Assembly (NCBI RefSeq): GCF_050971785.1
Contig: NZ_JBPCCU010000009.1
Location: 1-64,000, forward strand
Source of the DNA: Actinomadura_E scrupuli
GTDB taxonomy: Bacteria; Actinomycetota; Actinomycetes; Streptosporangiales; Streptosporangiaceae
Direction: 5' to 3'
Length of the DNA: 64,000 nt
The notes beneath the pieces were generated by a model, which was not told the DNA's origin, ran no database searches, and saw nothing but the letters and a program-made list of their open reading frames with translations. The stretch's first letter is position 1; each line of letters starts with the position of its first letter. A program made the translations under genes and the position numbers. This document shows, in pieces, positions 25,055 through 32,969 of the stretch.

Positions 25055-25870
25055 TCACCGTGCCCTGAGGGCGTCCTGCGCGGCCCGTGCCACCGCCTGG
25101 TGGTAGGTGCCGCCGTACAGCGTGACGTGCACCAGGAGGGGATGCAGCTGGTGCAGCGGGACCCGGTCGCGCCAGCCCGGTGCCAGCGGAGCCGCCTCGT
25201 CGTACGCGGCGATGATCCGATCCAGATGAGGCACTCCGAAGAGCGCCAGCATCGCCAGGTCGGTCTCCCGGTGACCGCCGTGCGCGGCCGGATCGATGAG
25301 CCACCCCCGGCCGCCCGACCACAGGACGTTGCCGGACCAGAGATCGCCGTGGATCCGGCTGGGCGGCTCCGCCGGACCGGCCAGCTCGCCGAGGGACTCG
25401 ATGACCCGCTCCACCAGCCGTACGCCCACCGGATCGAGATCGCGCAGGAAGGGCACCAGCCGCCGCCGCGCGTAGAAGGCCGGCCAGTCGTCGTCTCCGG
25501 TGTTGTCCAGCGGTAGCTCGGCGATGAATCCCTGCCAGGGCGCGCCGTACGCCGGTGCTCCGTGCAGGTGCAGGGCCGCCAGCTCCCGGCCGAACCGCTC
25601 GGCGTCCCGTGCGGACGGGGCACCGGTCTCCAGCCAGGGGAGTACGAGGATACGGTCGTCGGCGGCCAGCACCTCGGGCACCGGCGCGGCCCCGGCCTCG
25701 GCCAGCCACCGCAACCCGGCCGCCTCGGCCTGGAAACCCCCGCCCGGCCCGTCCGCCCGCTTGACGAAGACCTTCCGGCCATCGGCGAGCTCCGCCCGGT
25801 GCAGGGTCCATTCATGGCTCGCCCCGAGGTCGGCCATCGTCACGACGGCGGAACCCAGCAGCTCCCTCAT
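25055..25870 (-). CDS. Fructosamine kinase-family protein
   Basis: 271 residues of an aminoglycoside-phosphotransferase-like kinase fold. The N-lobe ATP-binding Lys is in KVFVKRAD (about 36), the catalytic loop is HGDLWSGN (about 177-184), and the metal-binding IDPAAHGGHRETDLAML is near 193. This HGDLWSGN is typical of FN3K/YniA kinases that phosphorylate protein-bound ketosamines and start deglycation. Only four bases separate it from the upstream phosphatase gene, so both are likely co-transcribed. Bacterial FN3K genes often sit next to low-molecular-weight phosphatase genes, as here. Confidence 0.9.
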   Translation of the reverse strand: MRELLGSAVVTMADLGASHEWTLHRAELADGRKVFVKRADGPGGGFQAEAAGLRWLAEAGAAPVPEVLAADDRILVLPWLETGAPSARDAERFGRELAALHLHGAPAYGAPWQGFIAELPLDNTGDDDWPAFYARRRLVPFLRDLDPVGVRLVERVIESLGELAGPAEPPSRIHGDLWSGNVLWSGGRGWLIDPAAHGGHRETDLAMLALFGVPHLDRIIAAYDEAAPLAPGWRDRVPLHQLHPLLVHVTLYGGTYHQAVARAAQDALRAR

Positions 25871-25874
25871 GAGG

Positions 25875-26366
25875 CTAGCCTCGCGCCTTCAGCCCCCGGC
25901 GCACCTCGTCCAGCAGCCCGGGCACGGCGGCCTCGATCAGCTCCAGCACCTGGTCGAAGCCGTCCTGCTCACCGTAGTAGGGGTCGGGCACGTCGAGATC
26001 GCCCGCCACGGCCTGTGGATCGAACTCCCGGAGCAGCCGGACCTTGTCGCGGTCCTCGGGCGTGGGGGCCATGGCGCGCAGGTCGCCCAGATGCCCCTCG
26101 TCCAGCGCGACGATCAGGTCGTAGTGGTCGAACCACTCCGCCTGGAACTGCCGGGAGCTGTGCTCCCAGGTGTAGCCGTTGCCGTCCAGCGTGCGTACGG
26201 TCCGGTGGTCGGCGACGTCGCCCAGGTGCCAGCCGCCGGTACCCGAACTGTCCACCTCCACGTCGAGCCCCTCCTCCTCGGCGTGGCGGCGGAACACGTG
26301 CTCGGCCATCGGCGAGCGGCAGATGTTCCCGGTGCAGACGAACGTGATGCGATACGGCTCACCCAT
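25875..26366 (-). CDS. Low-molecular-weight protein-tyrosine phosphatase
   Basis: 163 residues. The P-loop CTGNICRS is at about 11-18 with nucleophile Cys11 and Arg17, and the general acid is in DVPDPYYG (about 126-133). It is a cytosolic enzyme of the LMW-PTP/PtpA group and is complete in length. It lies immediately before the fructosamine kinase-like gene. A joint role in removing phosphates or modified sugars from proteins is possible, but not shown by sequence. Confidence 0.93.
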   Translation of the reverse strand: MGEPYRITFVCTGNICRSPMAEHVFRRHAEEEGLDVEVDSSGTGGWHLGDVADHRTVRTLDGNGYTWEHSSRQFQAEWFDHYDLIVALDEGHLGDLRAMAPTPEDRDKVRLLREFDPQAVAGDLDVPDPYYGEQDGFDQVLELIEAAVPGLLDEVRRGLKARG

Positions 26367-26393
26367 GCGCCCATTGTGCCCGAGCCGTACTCC

Positions 26394-27545
26394 TCAGCCG
26401 GTCCGGAGGGCCAGGGCCATCGCCTCGACGGCGAGGAGGGGGTTGACGTTGAGCTCCAGGCGCTCGCGGCACTGCATGATGGCGTCCAGCCGCTTGAGCG
26501 TGGCCTCCGGGCCGCCCGCACCGGCGGCCGACCGCAGCTCCGCCGTCCGGTCCGCGTTGACCAGGTCGACGCCGGAGCCGAGCTGCAGGGCCAGCACGTC
26601 CCGGTAGTAGGACGCCAGGTCGAGCAGCGCCCGGTCCAGCGAGTCACGCTTCACCCGGGTGGCCCGGGACTTCTGCCGGTCCTCGAGCTCCTTCATGGCC
26701 CCCGCGGTGCCGCGCGGCATCCGTCCCTTGGCGCTCTCACCGAGGGCCTGCCGCATCGCCGAGGTCTCCGACTCGTTCATCTCCTCGGTGGTGGCCTTGG
26801 CGTCCGCGTCGGCGGCCTTGACCAGCGCCTCGGCCGCGCCGACCGCCTGCCCGACCCCGGTCAGCCGGGACGGCATCGCCAGCACCTCGTTGCGGCGCCG
26901 CCGGGCCTCCTCGTCGGTGGCGAGCCGCTTGGCCCGCCCGATGTGGCCCTGCGCGGCTCGGGCCGCACCGGCCGCGACCTCCGGATCGATGCCGTCCCGC
27001 CGGATCAGCACGTCCGCGACCGCGTCGGCCGGCGGGGTGCGCAGGTTCACCAGCCGGCAGCGGGACCGGATGGTCACCAGCAGGTCGTCCGGCGCCGGCG
27101 CGCACAGCAGCCAGACCGTACGCGGCGGTGGCTCCTCGATCGCCTTCAGCAGCGCGTTGGCGGCCGCCTCGGTGACCCGGTCGGCGTCCTCGAACAGCAC
27201 GACCTGCCAGCGGCCGCCGCTGGGCGCCGACGCGGCCCGCAGCACCAGCGCGCGGGTCTCCTTGACGCTGTAGGACAGCCCGGACGGCCGTACCGCCAGC
27301 ACGTCCGCGTGCGTCCCCTGCAGCACCTGATGGCAGGAGGGGCAGTGCCCGCACCCGCGCGGCGCGTCCTGGCACAGCAGCGCGGCGGCGAAGGCCCGGG
27401 CGGCCGTGGACCGTCCCGACCCGGGCGGCCCGGTGAACAACCACGCGTGCGTCATGCTGCCCTGCCCGGAGACCGACCCCTCCACGGCCGTACGCAACTG
27501 CGCGACGACCGGCTCCTGCCCCACCAAGTCGTCCCACACGCTCAT
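26394..27545 (-). CDS. holB: DNA polymerase III subunit delta prime
   Basis: 383-residue clamp-loader subunit. The AAA+ domain has a P-loop GPPGSGRSTAAR (about 37-48) in which the Walker A lysine is Arg, consistent with a delta prime subunit that does not hydrolyse ATP. The zinc-binding CGHCPSC (about 70-77) is present, followed by VLFEDADRVTEAAANALLKA and sensor-region sequence RSRCRLV. A C-terminal collar follows. It lies 79 bases downstream of the MFS-Tmk gene on the same strand. Confidence 0.93.
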   Translation of the reverse strand: MSVWDDLVGQEPVVAQLRTAVEGSVSGQGSMTHAWLFTGPPGSGRSTAARAFAAALLCQDAPRGCGHCPSCHQVLQGTHADVLAVRPSGLSYSVKETRALVLRAASAPSGGRWQVVLFEDADRVTEAAANALLKAIEEPPPRTVWLLCAPAPDDLLVTIRSRCRLVNLRTPPADAVADVLIRRDGIDPEVAAGAARAAQGHIGRAKRLATDEEARRRRNEVLAMPSRLTGVGQAVGAAEALVKAADADAKATTEEMNESETSAMRQALGESAKGRMPRGTAGAMKELEDRQKSRATRVKRDSLDRALLDLASYYRDVLALQLGSGVDLVNADRTAELRSAAGAGGPEATLKRLDAIMQCRERLELNVNPLLAVEAMALALRTG

Positions 27546-27624
27546 GCACCCAAGATTAGGGGCTCACCCCGGCCGGCACCGACCGCCCGCTCCGGAAAGG
27601 AGCGCACGCGGGTGAGCAGGAAGA

Positions 27625-29685
27625 TCAAGCGTCCGTGATGGCGGGGAAGGTGCTGGTGGCGTCCTCGGTGCCGAGCGGTACGGGGTCGGGCAGGATCGAG
27701 CGGATCCGGTCCTGGATCTCCCGGGTGATCTCCTGCTGCGGCCGTGCGGCGTCGATGATGAGGTAACGGTGCGGTTCTGCCTCGGCCAGTGCCCGGAACC
27801 CGCGCCGGACCCGCTCGTGGAACTCGGGCGGCTCGGACTCGATGCGGTCGGCCGGTGAGGCGAACCGGTTGAGCCCCACGATGGGCGGCACGTCCAGCAG
27901 GACCGTCAGGTCGGGCAGCAGGCCGGCGGTGGCCCACTTGTTGATCTCGAAGATCTCGTCCACCGGAAGCTCACGGCCGTAGCCCTGGTAGGCCAGCGTG
28001 GAGTCGATGTAGCGGTCGGTGACGACGACGGCGCCCCGGCGCAGCGCCGGAGCGATCACCCCGTCGACGTGGTCGGCACGGTCGGCGGCGTACAGCAGGG
28101 TCTCCGCCCGGGTCGACAGCCCGGTCATCTCCTTGTCCAGCAGGATGGCGCGCAGCCGCATGCCGACCTTGGTGGAGCCCGGCTCCCGGGTGGTCACGAC
28201 CTCGTACCCGTTGTCGCGCAGCCAGATGGCGGTCAGCCGCGACTGCGTGGTCTTGCCGGCGCCCTCGCCGCCTTCGAAGGCGATGAGGACCCCCCGGTTG
28301 CCGATCGGCTCGGTGGCGACGTACGGAACCCCGCGCAGCGCACCGACCAGGTCCCGGCTGAGCGGGATGCCCTTCCGGTCGTCCATCTGCCGGTAGGCGA
28401 TGAGGCCGACCAGGACGGCGACCGCGGCGGCGATCAACAGCACCGCGTTGGTGCCGTCGAACCGGTAGGAGACGCTGCGGAAGGAGACCTGGTGCGCGCC
28501 GATCAGCCCCGCGAGCAGCGGTACGACGGCGAGCACGAACAGCAGGACGACCCGTACCAGCGACTGCAGGAAGGCGAAGGTACGGCCGCGCAGCTCGTCG
28601 GAGACCTCCAGGCCGACCAGCGTGTAGCCGATCACCCACGAGACCCCGGCCGCGGCGCCCAGGAACGTGGTCAGGAAGACCACCACGACCAGGTTCTGGA
28701 TGATCGCGATCAGCATCAGCGCGAACCCGGCGACCACGATCGACAGCCCGAACAACCGCCGTCGGCTGAACCCGCGCAGCATCCGCAGCCCGAGGAACAT
28801 GCCGAGGGCCAGGCCGATGAAGACGGCGGCGAACACCGCTCCGTACGCGGCGTCCCCGCCCCGCAGCGCCTGGACGTAGACCTTGGCGATGGCGATGACG
28901 ACGCCGCCCGCGGCCGACGCCCCGACCAGCCCGATGATGAGGCCCCGGATCACCGCCGTGGAGCCGGCGAACCGCCAGCCCTCGCTGATCTGCTTCAGCA
29001 TCGACGGCACCGAGACGTGTTCGGTGCGCGACGGGATGCTCTTGAGCGTGAAGATCGTGATGGCCGAGACCAGGAACGTCAGGGCGTTGATGTAGAGGGC
29101 CAGGTCGGCCTGGTCGGTCTTGCGGAGGAAGGCTCCGGAGATCAGGGCCAGCACCGAGAAGAGCCCGGCGGCGACCGGCGCGGAGCCGTAGGTGGCCATC
29201 AGGCTGAACTGGTTGGCCTGCTCCAGCCGGTCCTTGGGCACCAGGTTGGGGACCGTGGCGTCCTTGGCCGGGATCCAGAACAGCGTCACGCATTCGACCA
29301 GGAACGTGGCGATGAACAGCCAGTCCAGCCGGCCGACCAGCGGAATCGACAGGAACAGGCCGAACCGGCAGATGTCGGCGATCACCATGGTGAGGCGCCG
29401 GTCGAACCGGTCGGCGACCGCACCGCCCAGCGGCCCGAGGATCACCGAGGGCAGCATCTTGACGATCAGCACGCCGCCGACCGCGTACGACTGGGCCTGG
29501 AAGCCACCCGTCTTACCGGTGAGGCTGCTGGCCAGCGCGGTCAGGGCGAGAATGCTCAGCCAGTCGCCCAGGCTGGACAGCGAGAGCGCGATCCACAGCC
29601 GCCGGAACGGCTTGATCGACAAAACGTTGGAGTTTCGGCCACCGCTGTCGCGCCCACGCGGTTCGGCCGCGCCCGTTCTGGTCAT
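27625..29685 (-). CDS. tmk: MFS transporter-thymidylate kinase fusion
   Basis: 686 residues joining two proteins. Residues about 25-430 form a 12-TM major facilitator (RLWIALSLSSLGDWLSILAL, RFDRRLTMVIADICRFGLF). Residues about 465-680 form a complete dTMP kinase: P-loop FEGGEGAGKTTQ, TTREPG, the DRY box TDRYIDSTLAYQG and DVPP. Tmk makes dTDP for DNA synthesis. The fused transporter half is a recurring actinobacterial arrangement of unknown substrate. No start or RBS is visible between the halves, and the frame is continuous. It lies between holB and topA. Confidence 0.92.
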   Translation of the reverse strand: MTRTGAAEPRGRDSGGRNSNVLSIKPFRRLWIALSLSSLGDWLSILALTALASSLTGKTGGFQAQSYAVGGVLIVKMLPSVILGPLGGAVADRFDRRLTMVIADICRFGLFLSIPLVGRLDWLFIATFLVECVTLFWIPAKDATVPNLVPKDRLEQANQFSLMATYGSAPVAAGLFSVLALISGAFLRKTDQADLALYINALTFLVSAITIFTLKSIPSRTEHVSVPSMLKQISEGWRFAGSTAVIRGLIIGLVGASAAGGVVIAIAKVYVQALRGGDAAYGAVFAAVFIGLALGMFLGLRMLRGFSRRRLFGLSIVVAGFALMLIAIIQNLVVVVFLTTFLGAAAGVSWVIGYTLVGLEVSDELRGRTFAFLQSLVRVVLLFVLAVVPLLAGLIGAHQVSFRSVSYRFDGTNAVLLIAAAVAVLVGLIAYRQMDDRKGIPLSRDLVGALRGVPYVATEPIGNRGVLIAFEGGEGAGKTTQSRLTAIWLRDNGYEVVTTREPGSTKVGMRLRAILLDKEMTGLSTRAETLLYAADRADHVDGVIAPALRRGAVVVTDRYIDSTLAYQGYGRELPVDEIFEINKWATAGLLPDLTVLLDVPPIVGLNRFASPADRIESEPPEFHERVRRGFRALAEAEPHRYLIIDAARPQQEITREIQDRIRSILPDPVPLGTEDATSTFPAITDA

Positions 29686-29739
29686 GTTGGTCAGCGTATC
29701 GGCGCTCCGGGGGTCCGGTGGGGCCGGATGACCGAAGTC

Positions 29740-32457
29740 TTACGAGCGCGACTTCGCCGTCCCCCGCCTGACGGGCGTCTTCTTACCTCCGCCCGCGGCG
29801 ACCTTCTCCCGGCGTTCGGCCAGCAACTCCGCCGCACGCTGGATCGTGACCGACTCGACCTCGTCCCCCTTGCGCAGGCTGGCGTTGGTCTCACCGTCCG
29901 TGACGTACGGCCCGAAGCGCCCTTCCTTCACCACGACCGGCTTACCGCTCGCCGGGTCGTTGCCCAGCTCACGCAGCGGCGGAGCGGCCGCGGCCCGGCC
30001 GCGGCCCCGCTGCTTGGGCTGCGCGAGCAGCTCCTTGGCCTGCTCCAGGGTGACCGTGAAGAGATCATCTTCGCTGGTCAGCGAACGGCTCTCCGTGCCC
30101 TTCTTGACGTACGGCCCGAAACGGCCGTTCTGCGCGGTCACCGGCTCACCGTCGAGCTCACCGAGCGTGCGCGGCAGCGAGAGCAGCTTGAGCGCGTCGT
30201 CCAGGGTGACGGTGTCCAGCGACATCGACTTGAACAGCGAACCGGTCCGCGGCTTGGCCACAGCGGCCTTCTTGGTCCTGGTCCGCTTCTCGGCGGCGGG
30301 CTTGTCGCCGTTGCCGGAGGGCGGATCATCCGGCAGGACCTCGGTGACGTACGGCCCGAACCGCCCGGACTTGGCCACGATCAGGTGACCGGTCGCCGGG
30401 TCGACGCCCAGCTCCCGGTCGCCGCTCGGCTGCGCGAACAGCTCCGCGGCCTTGACCGCGTCCAACTCGTCCGGAGCGAGGTCCTCGGGGATGTTCACCC
30501 GCTCGCCGTCCCGGTCGAGGTACGGCCCGTACCGGCCGACCCGGATCATGATCTCGGTGCTGCCCTTGAGCGGGAACGAGCTGATCTCCTTGGCGTCGAT
30601 CTCGCCGAGGTCGCTGACCAGCTCCTTCAGGCCCTCGTCGCCCTCGCCCTCGTCACCGAAGTAGAAGTGCCGCAGCCACGGGACCCGCTCGGACTCACCC
30701 CGGGCGATCGAGTCGAGGCAGTCCTCCATCCGGGCGGTGAAGTCGTAGTCCACCAGGTTGCCGAAGTGCTTCTCGAGCAACTGGATCACGGCGAACGCCA
30801 GGAACGCCGGGACCAGGGCGGTGCCCTTCTTGAAGACGTAGCCGCGGTCCAGGATCGTGCCGATGATCGACGCGTACGTGGACGGACGGCCGATCTCCCG
30901 GTCCTCCAGCTCCTTGATCAGGCTGGCCTCGGTGTAGCGGGCCGGCGGCCGGGTGCTGTGGCCCTCGGGCTCGACGCTGAGCGCGGTCAGCGGGTCGTCC
31001 TCGTCGAGGTTGGGCAGCCGGCGTTCCCGGTCGTCCCGGTCGGCCTCGGGGTCGTCGGCCCCCTCGACGTAGGCCTTCAGGAAGCCATAGAAGGTGATGG
31101 TCTTACCGGTGGCGCCGAACTCGGCGGCCTCCCCGGCGGTCGAGGTGCCGGCGATCCGGATGGAGACCGACTGGCCGACCGCGTCCTTCATCTGGGAGGC
31201 GACGGTCCGCTTCCAGATCAGCTCGTACAGCCGGAACTGGTCGCCGGACAGGCCGGTCTCACCCGGCGTGCGGAAGGAGTCACCGGCGGGCCGGATGGCC
31301 TCGTGCGCCTCCTGGGCGTTCTTGACCTTGCCGGCGTAGACCCGCGGCTTGTCCGGGACGTACTGCGCCCCGTACAGCGTGGTGGCCTGGGCCCTGGCGG
31401 CCGCCAAGGCGGTCTCCGACAGCGTGATGCTGTCGGTACGCATATAGGTGATGAAGCCGTTCTCGTACAGCTTCTGGGCGACCTGCATCGCGTACTTCGG
31501 CGAGAAACCGAGCTTGCGGCTGGCCTCCTGCTGCAAGGTGGTGGTCCGGAACGGGGCGTACGGCTTGCGGGTGTACGGCTTGCGCTCGACGGACTTGACC
31601 GCGTACGGCCTGCCCACGAGCCGGGCGGCCAGGCCACGCGCGGCCGCCTCGTCCAGGTGCACCAGATCGGCCGACTTGAGCTGCCCCAGCGCGGAGAAGT
31701 CCCGGCCCTGGGCGACGCGCCTGCCGTCCACCGCGACCAGACTGGCGGCGAAGGAATCGGGGTCTTCCGGCTCGGCGGGACCCGCCGAGGGCGTGAACTG
31801 GGCCTGGATGTCCCAGTAGTGGGAGGGGACGAAAGCGATCCGCTCGCGCTCCCGCTCGACGACCAGGCGGGTGGCGACGGACTGGACGCGGCCGGCAGAC
31901 AGGCCCGGCATCATCATCTTCTTCCACAGGACCGGGCTGACCTCGTAGCCGTAGAGGCGATCGAGGATGCGGCGGGTCTCCTGGGCATCGACGAGCCGGA
32001 GGTTCAGTTCGCGGGGGTTCTCCGCGGCGGCCCGGATCGCGTCCCGGGTGATCTCGTTGAAGACCATCCGGTGCACCGGCACCTTGGGCTTGAGGACCTC
32101 CCGCAAGTGCCAGGCGATCGCCTCGCCCTCGCGGTCCTCGTCCGTCGCGAGGAAGAGTTCGTCCGCGTCCTGCAACAACTTCTTGAGTTTCGCGACCTGC
32201 TGCTTCTTGTCGGTGTTGACGATGTACAGCGGCTCAAAATCCTGGTCGACGTTGACGCCGAGCTTGGCCCACTCCTCGCCCTTGTATTTGGCCGGGACCT
32301 CCGAGGCCTTCCCAGGAAGGTCACGAATATGGCCGATACTGGACTCCACGACATAGTTGCCGCCAAGGTAGCCCGCGATGGTCTTCGCCTTCGCGGGCGA
32401 CTCGACGATCACCAGGCGGGTGCCGCCGGACTTGGCAGTGCCGTTGTTGGCTGGCAC
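29740..32457 (-). CDS. topA: DNA topoisomerase I
   Basis: 905-residue type IA topoisomerase. The Toprim domain begins LVIVESPAKAKTI (about 11-23), with the acidic cluster LATDEDREGEAIAWH near 120. The active-site Tyr is in FITYMRTDS (about 340). GLSAGRVQSVATRLV and the QEASRKLGFS region are normal. The C-terminus carries four or more repeats of the actinobacterial type (GRFGPYVT, RYGPYLDRDG, GRFGPYVKKG) instead of zinc fingers, and a Lys/Arg-rich tail KKTPVRRGTAKSRS that supports processivity. It relaxes negative supercoils and should be essential. Confidence 0.96.
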   Translation of the reverse strand: MPANNGTAKSGGTRLVIVESPAKAKTIAGYLGGNYVVESSIGHIRDLPGKASEVPAKYKGEEWAKLGVNVDQDFEPLYIVNTDKKQQVAKLKKLLQDADELFLATDEDREGEAIAWHLREVLKPKVPVHRMVFNEITRDAIRAAAENPRELNLRLVDAQETRRILDRLYGYEVSPVLWKKMMMPGLSAGRVQSVATRLVVERERERIAFVPSHYWDIQAQFTPSAGPAEPEDPDSFAASLVAVDGRRVAQGRDFSALGQLKSADLVHLDEAAARGLAARLVGRPYAVKSVERKPYTRKPYAPFRTTTLQQEASRKLGFSPKYAMQVAQKLYENGFITYMRTDSITLSETALAAARAQATTLYGAQYVPDKPRVYAGKVKNAQEAHEAIRPAGDSFRTPGETGLSGDQFRLYELIWKRTVASQMKDAVGQSVSIRIAGTSTAGEAAEFGATGKTITFYGFLKAYVEGADDPEADRDDRERRLPNLDEDDPLTALSVEPEGHSTRPPARYTEASLIKELEDREIGRPSTYASIIGTILDRGYVFKKGTALVPAFLAFAVIQLLEKHFGNLVDYDFTARMEDCLDSIARGESERVPWLRHFYFGDEGEGDEGLKELVSDLGEIDAKEISSFPLKGSTEIMIRVGRYGPYLDRDGERVNIPEDLAPDELDAVKAAELFAQPSGDRELGVDPATGHLIVAKSGRFGPYVTEVLPDDPPSGNGDKPAAEKRTRTKKAAVAKPRTGSLFKSMSLDTVTLDDALKLLSLPRTLGELDGEPVTAQNGRFGPYVKKGTESRSLTSEDDLFTVTLEQAKELLAQPKQRGRGRAAAAPPLRELGNDPASGKPVVVKEGRFGPYVTDGETNASLRKGDEVESVTIQRAAELLAERREKVAAGGGKKTPVRRGTAKSRS

Positions 32458-32595
32458 AGTCGCTCCAACCTCGCTGTCTTGTCGTCTGTCTTGCTCCGAG
32501 CGGGAGTCTCAGTTCGTACCCCCGTACCGCCTCAACACTGAAGGACGGTACTCCAAGGGGTTCCCCATCCGTTCACCCCAGCCATAATGCATGCA

Positions 32596-32781
32596 ATGGC
32601 GGAGTACACCTACCTCGTACTGCGACTGCCGCGCGGCACCACCCGGGAAGCCGCCCGGCAGATCCTCACCGAGCACGCCGAGTATGGAAGATGGGAACTC
32701 GACCGTCTGCGGCTCTACCCCGACGGTAGCCGTTACATACAACTCCGTCGAAAGATCATCCGTCAGGTGCGCACGATCTAG
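32596..32781 (+). CDS. DUF5703-family small protein
   Basis: 61 residues, MAEYTYLVLRLPRGTTREAA then RQILTEHAEYGRWELDRL and a basic end (RRKIIRQVRTI). It matches a short conserved actinobacterial family found beside topA. Two ATGs (32587 and 32596) are possible; the second fits the family start. No clear ribosome binding site is seen, so the transcript may be leaderless. Function is unknown. It is divergent from topA, with about 130 bases between the starts. Confidence 0.8.
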   Translation: MAEYTYLVLRLPRGTTREAARQILTEHAEYGRWELDRLRLYPDGSRYIQLRRKIIRQVRTI

Positions 32782-32819
32782 TACGGTCAGTGCGGACCTG
32801 GTGACTCTGTGTAGACAGG

Positions 32820-32860
32820 GCTTTGCCCGCTCCGGACCGCGCCTCCGGAACGGGCAAAGC
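32820..32860. terminator. Hairpin between the DUF5703 gene and the chaplin gene
   Basis: Arms GCTTTGCCCGCTCCGGA and TCCGGAACGGGCAAAGC pair with one mismatch across a seven-base loop. A second hairpin (GGTGTCGTGCGG with its complement) lies at about 32882-32916. Together they separate the convergent transcripts. Confidence 0.65.
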
Positions 32861-32969
32861 GTCTGCGGCTTCACCCGCCGGAGGTGTCGTGCGGTCGTGC
32901 GGACCCGCACGACACCGTCCGAGGGTAAAGCGATTTTTGTACGCCGCTAGATCACCAGGGGTCCGGTGA

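Noticed and set aside
28069..32541. A 1490-codon open frame on the + strand
   Set aside because: It runs antisense through topA and the MFS-Tmk gene. Its product is rich in Arg, Asp, Gly and His without any family motif, as expected for a frame opposite high-GC coding DNA.
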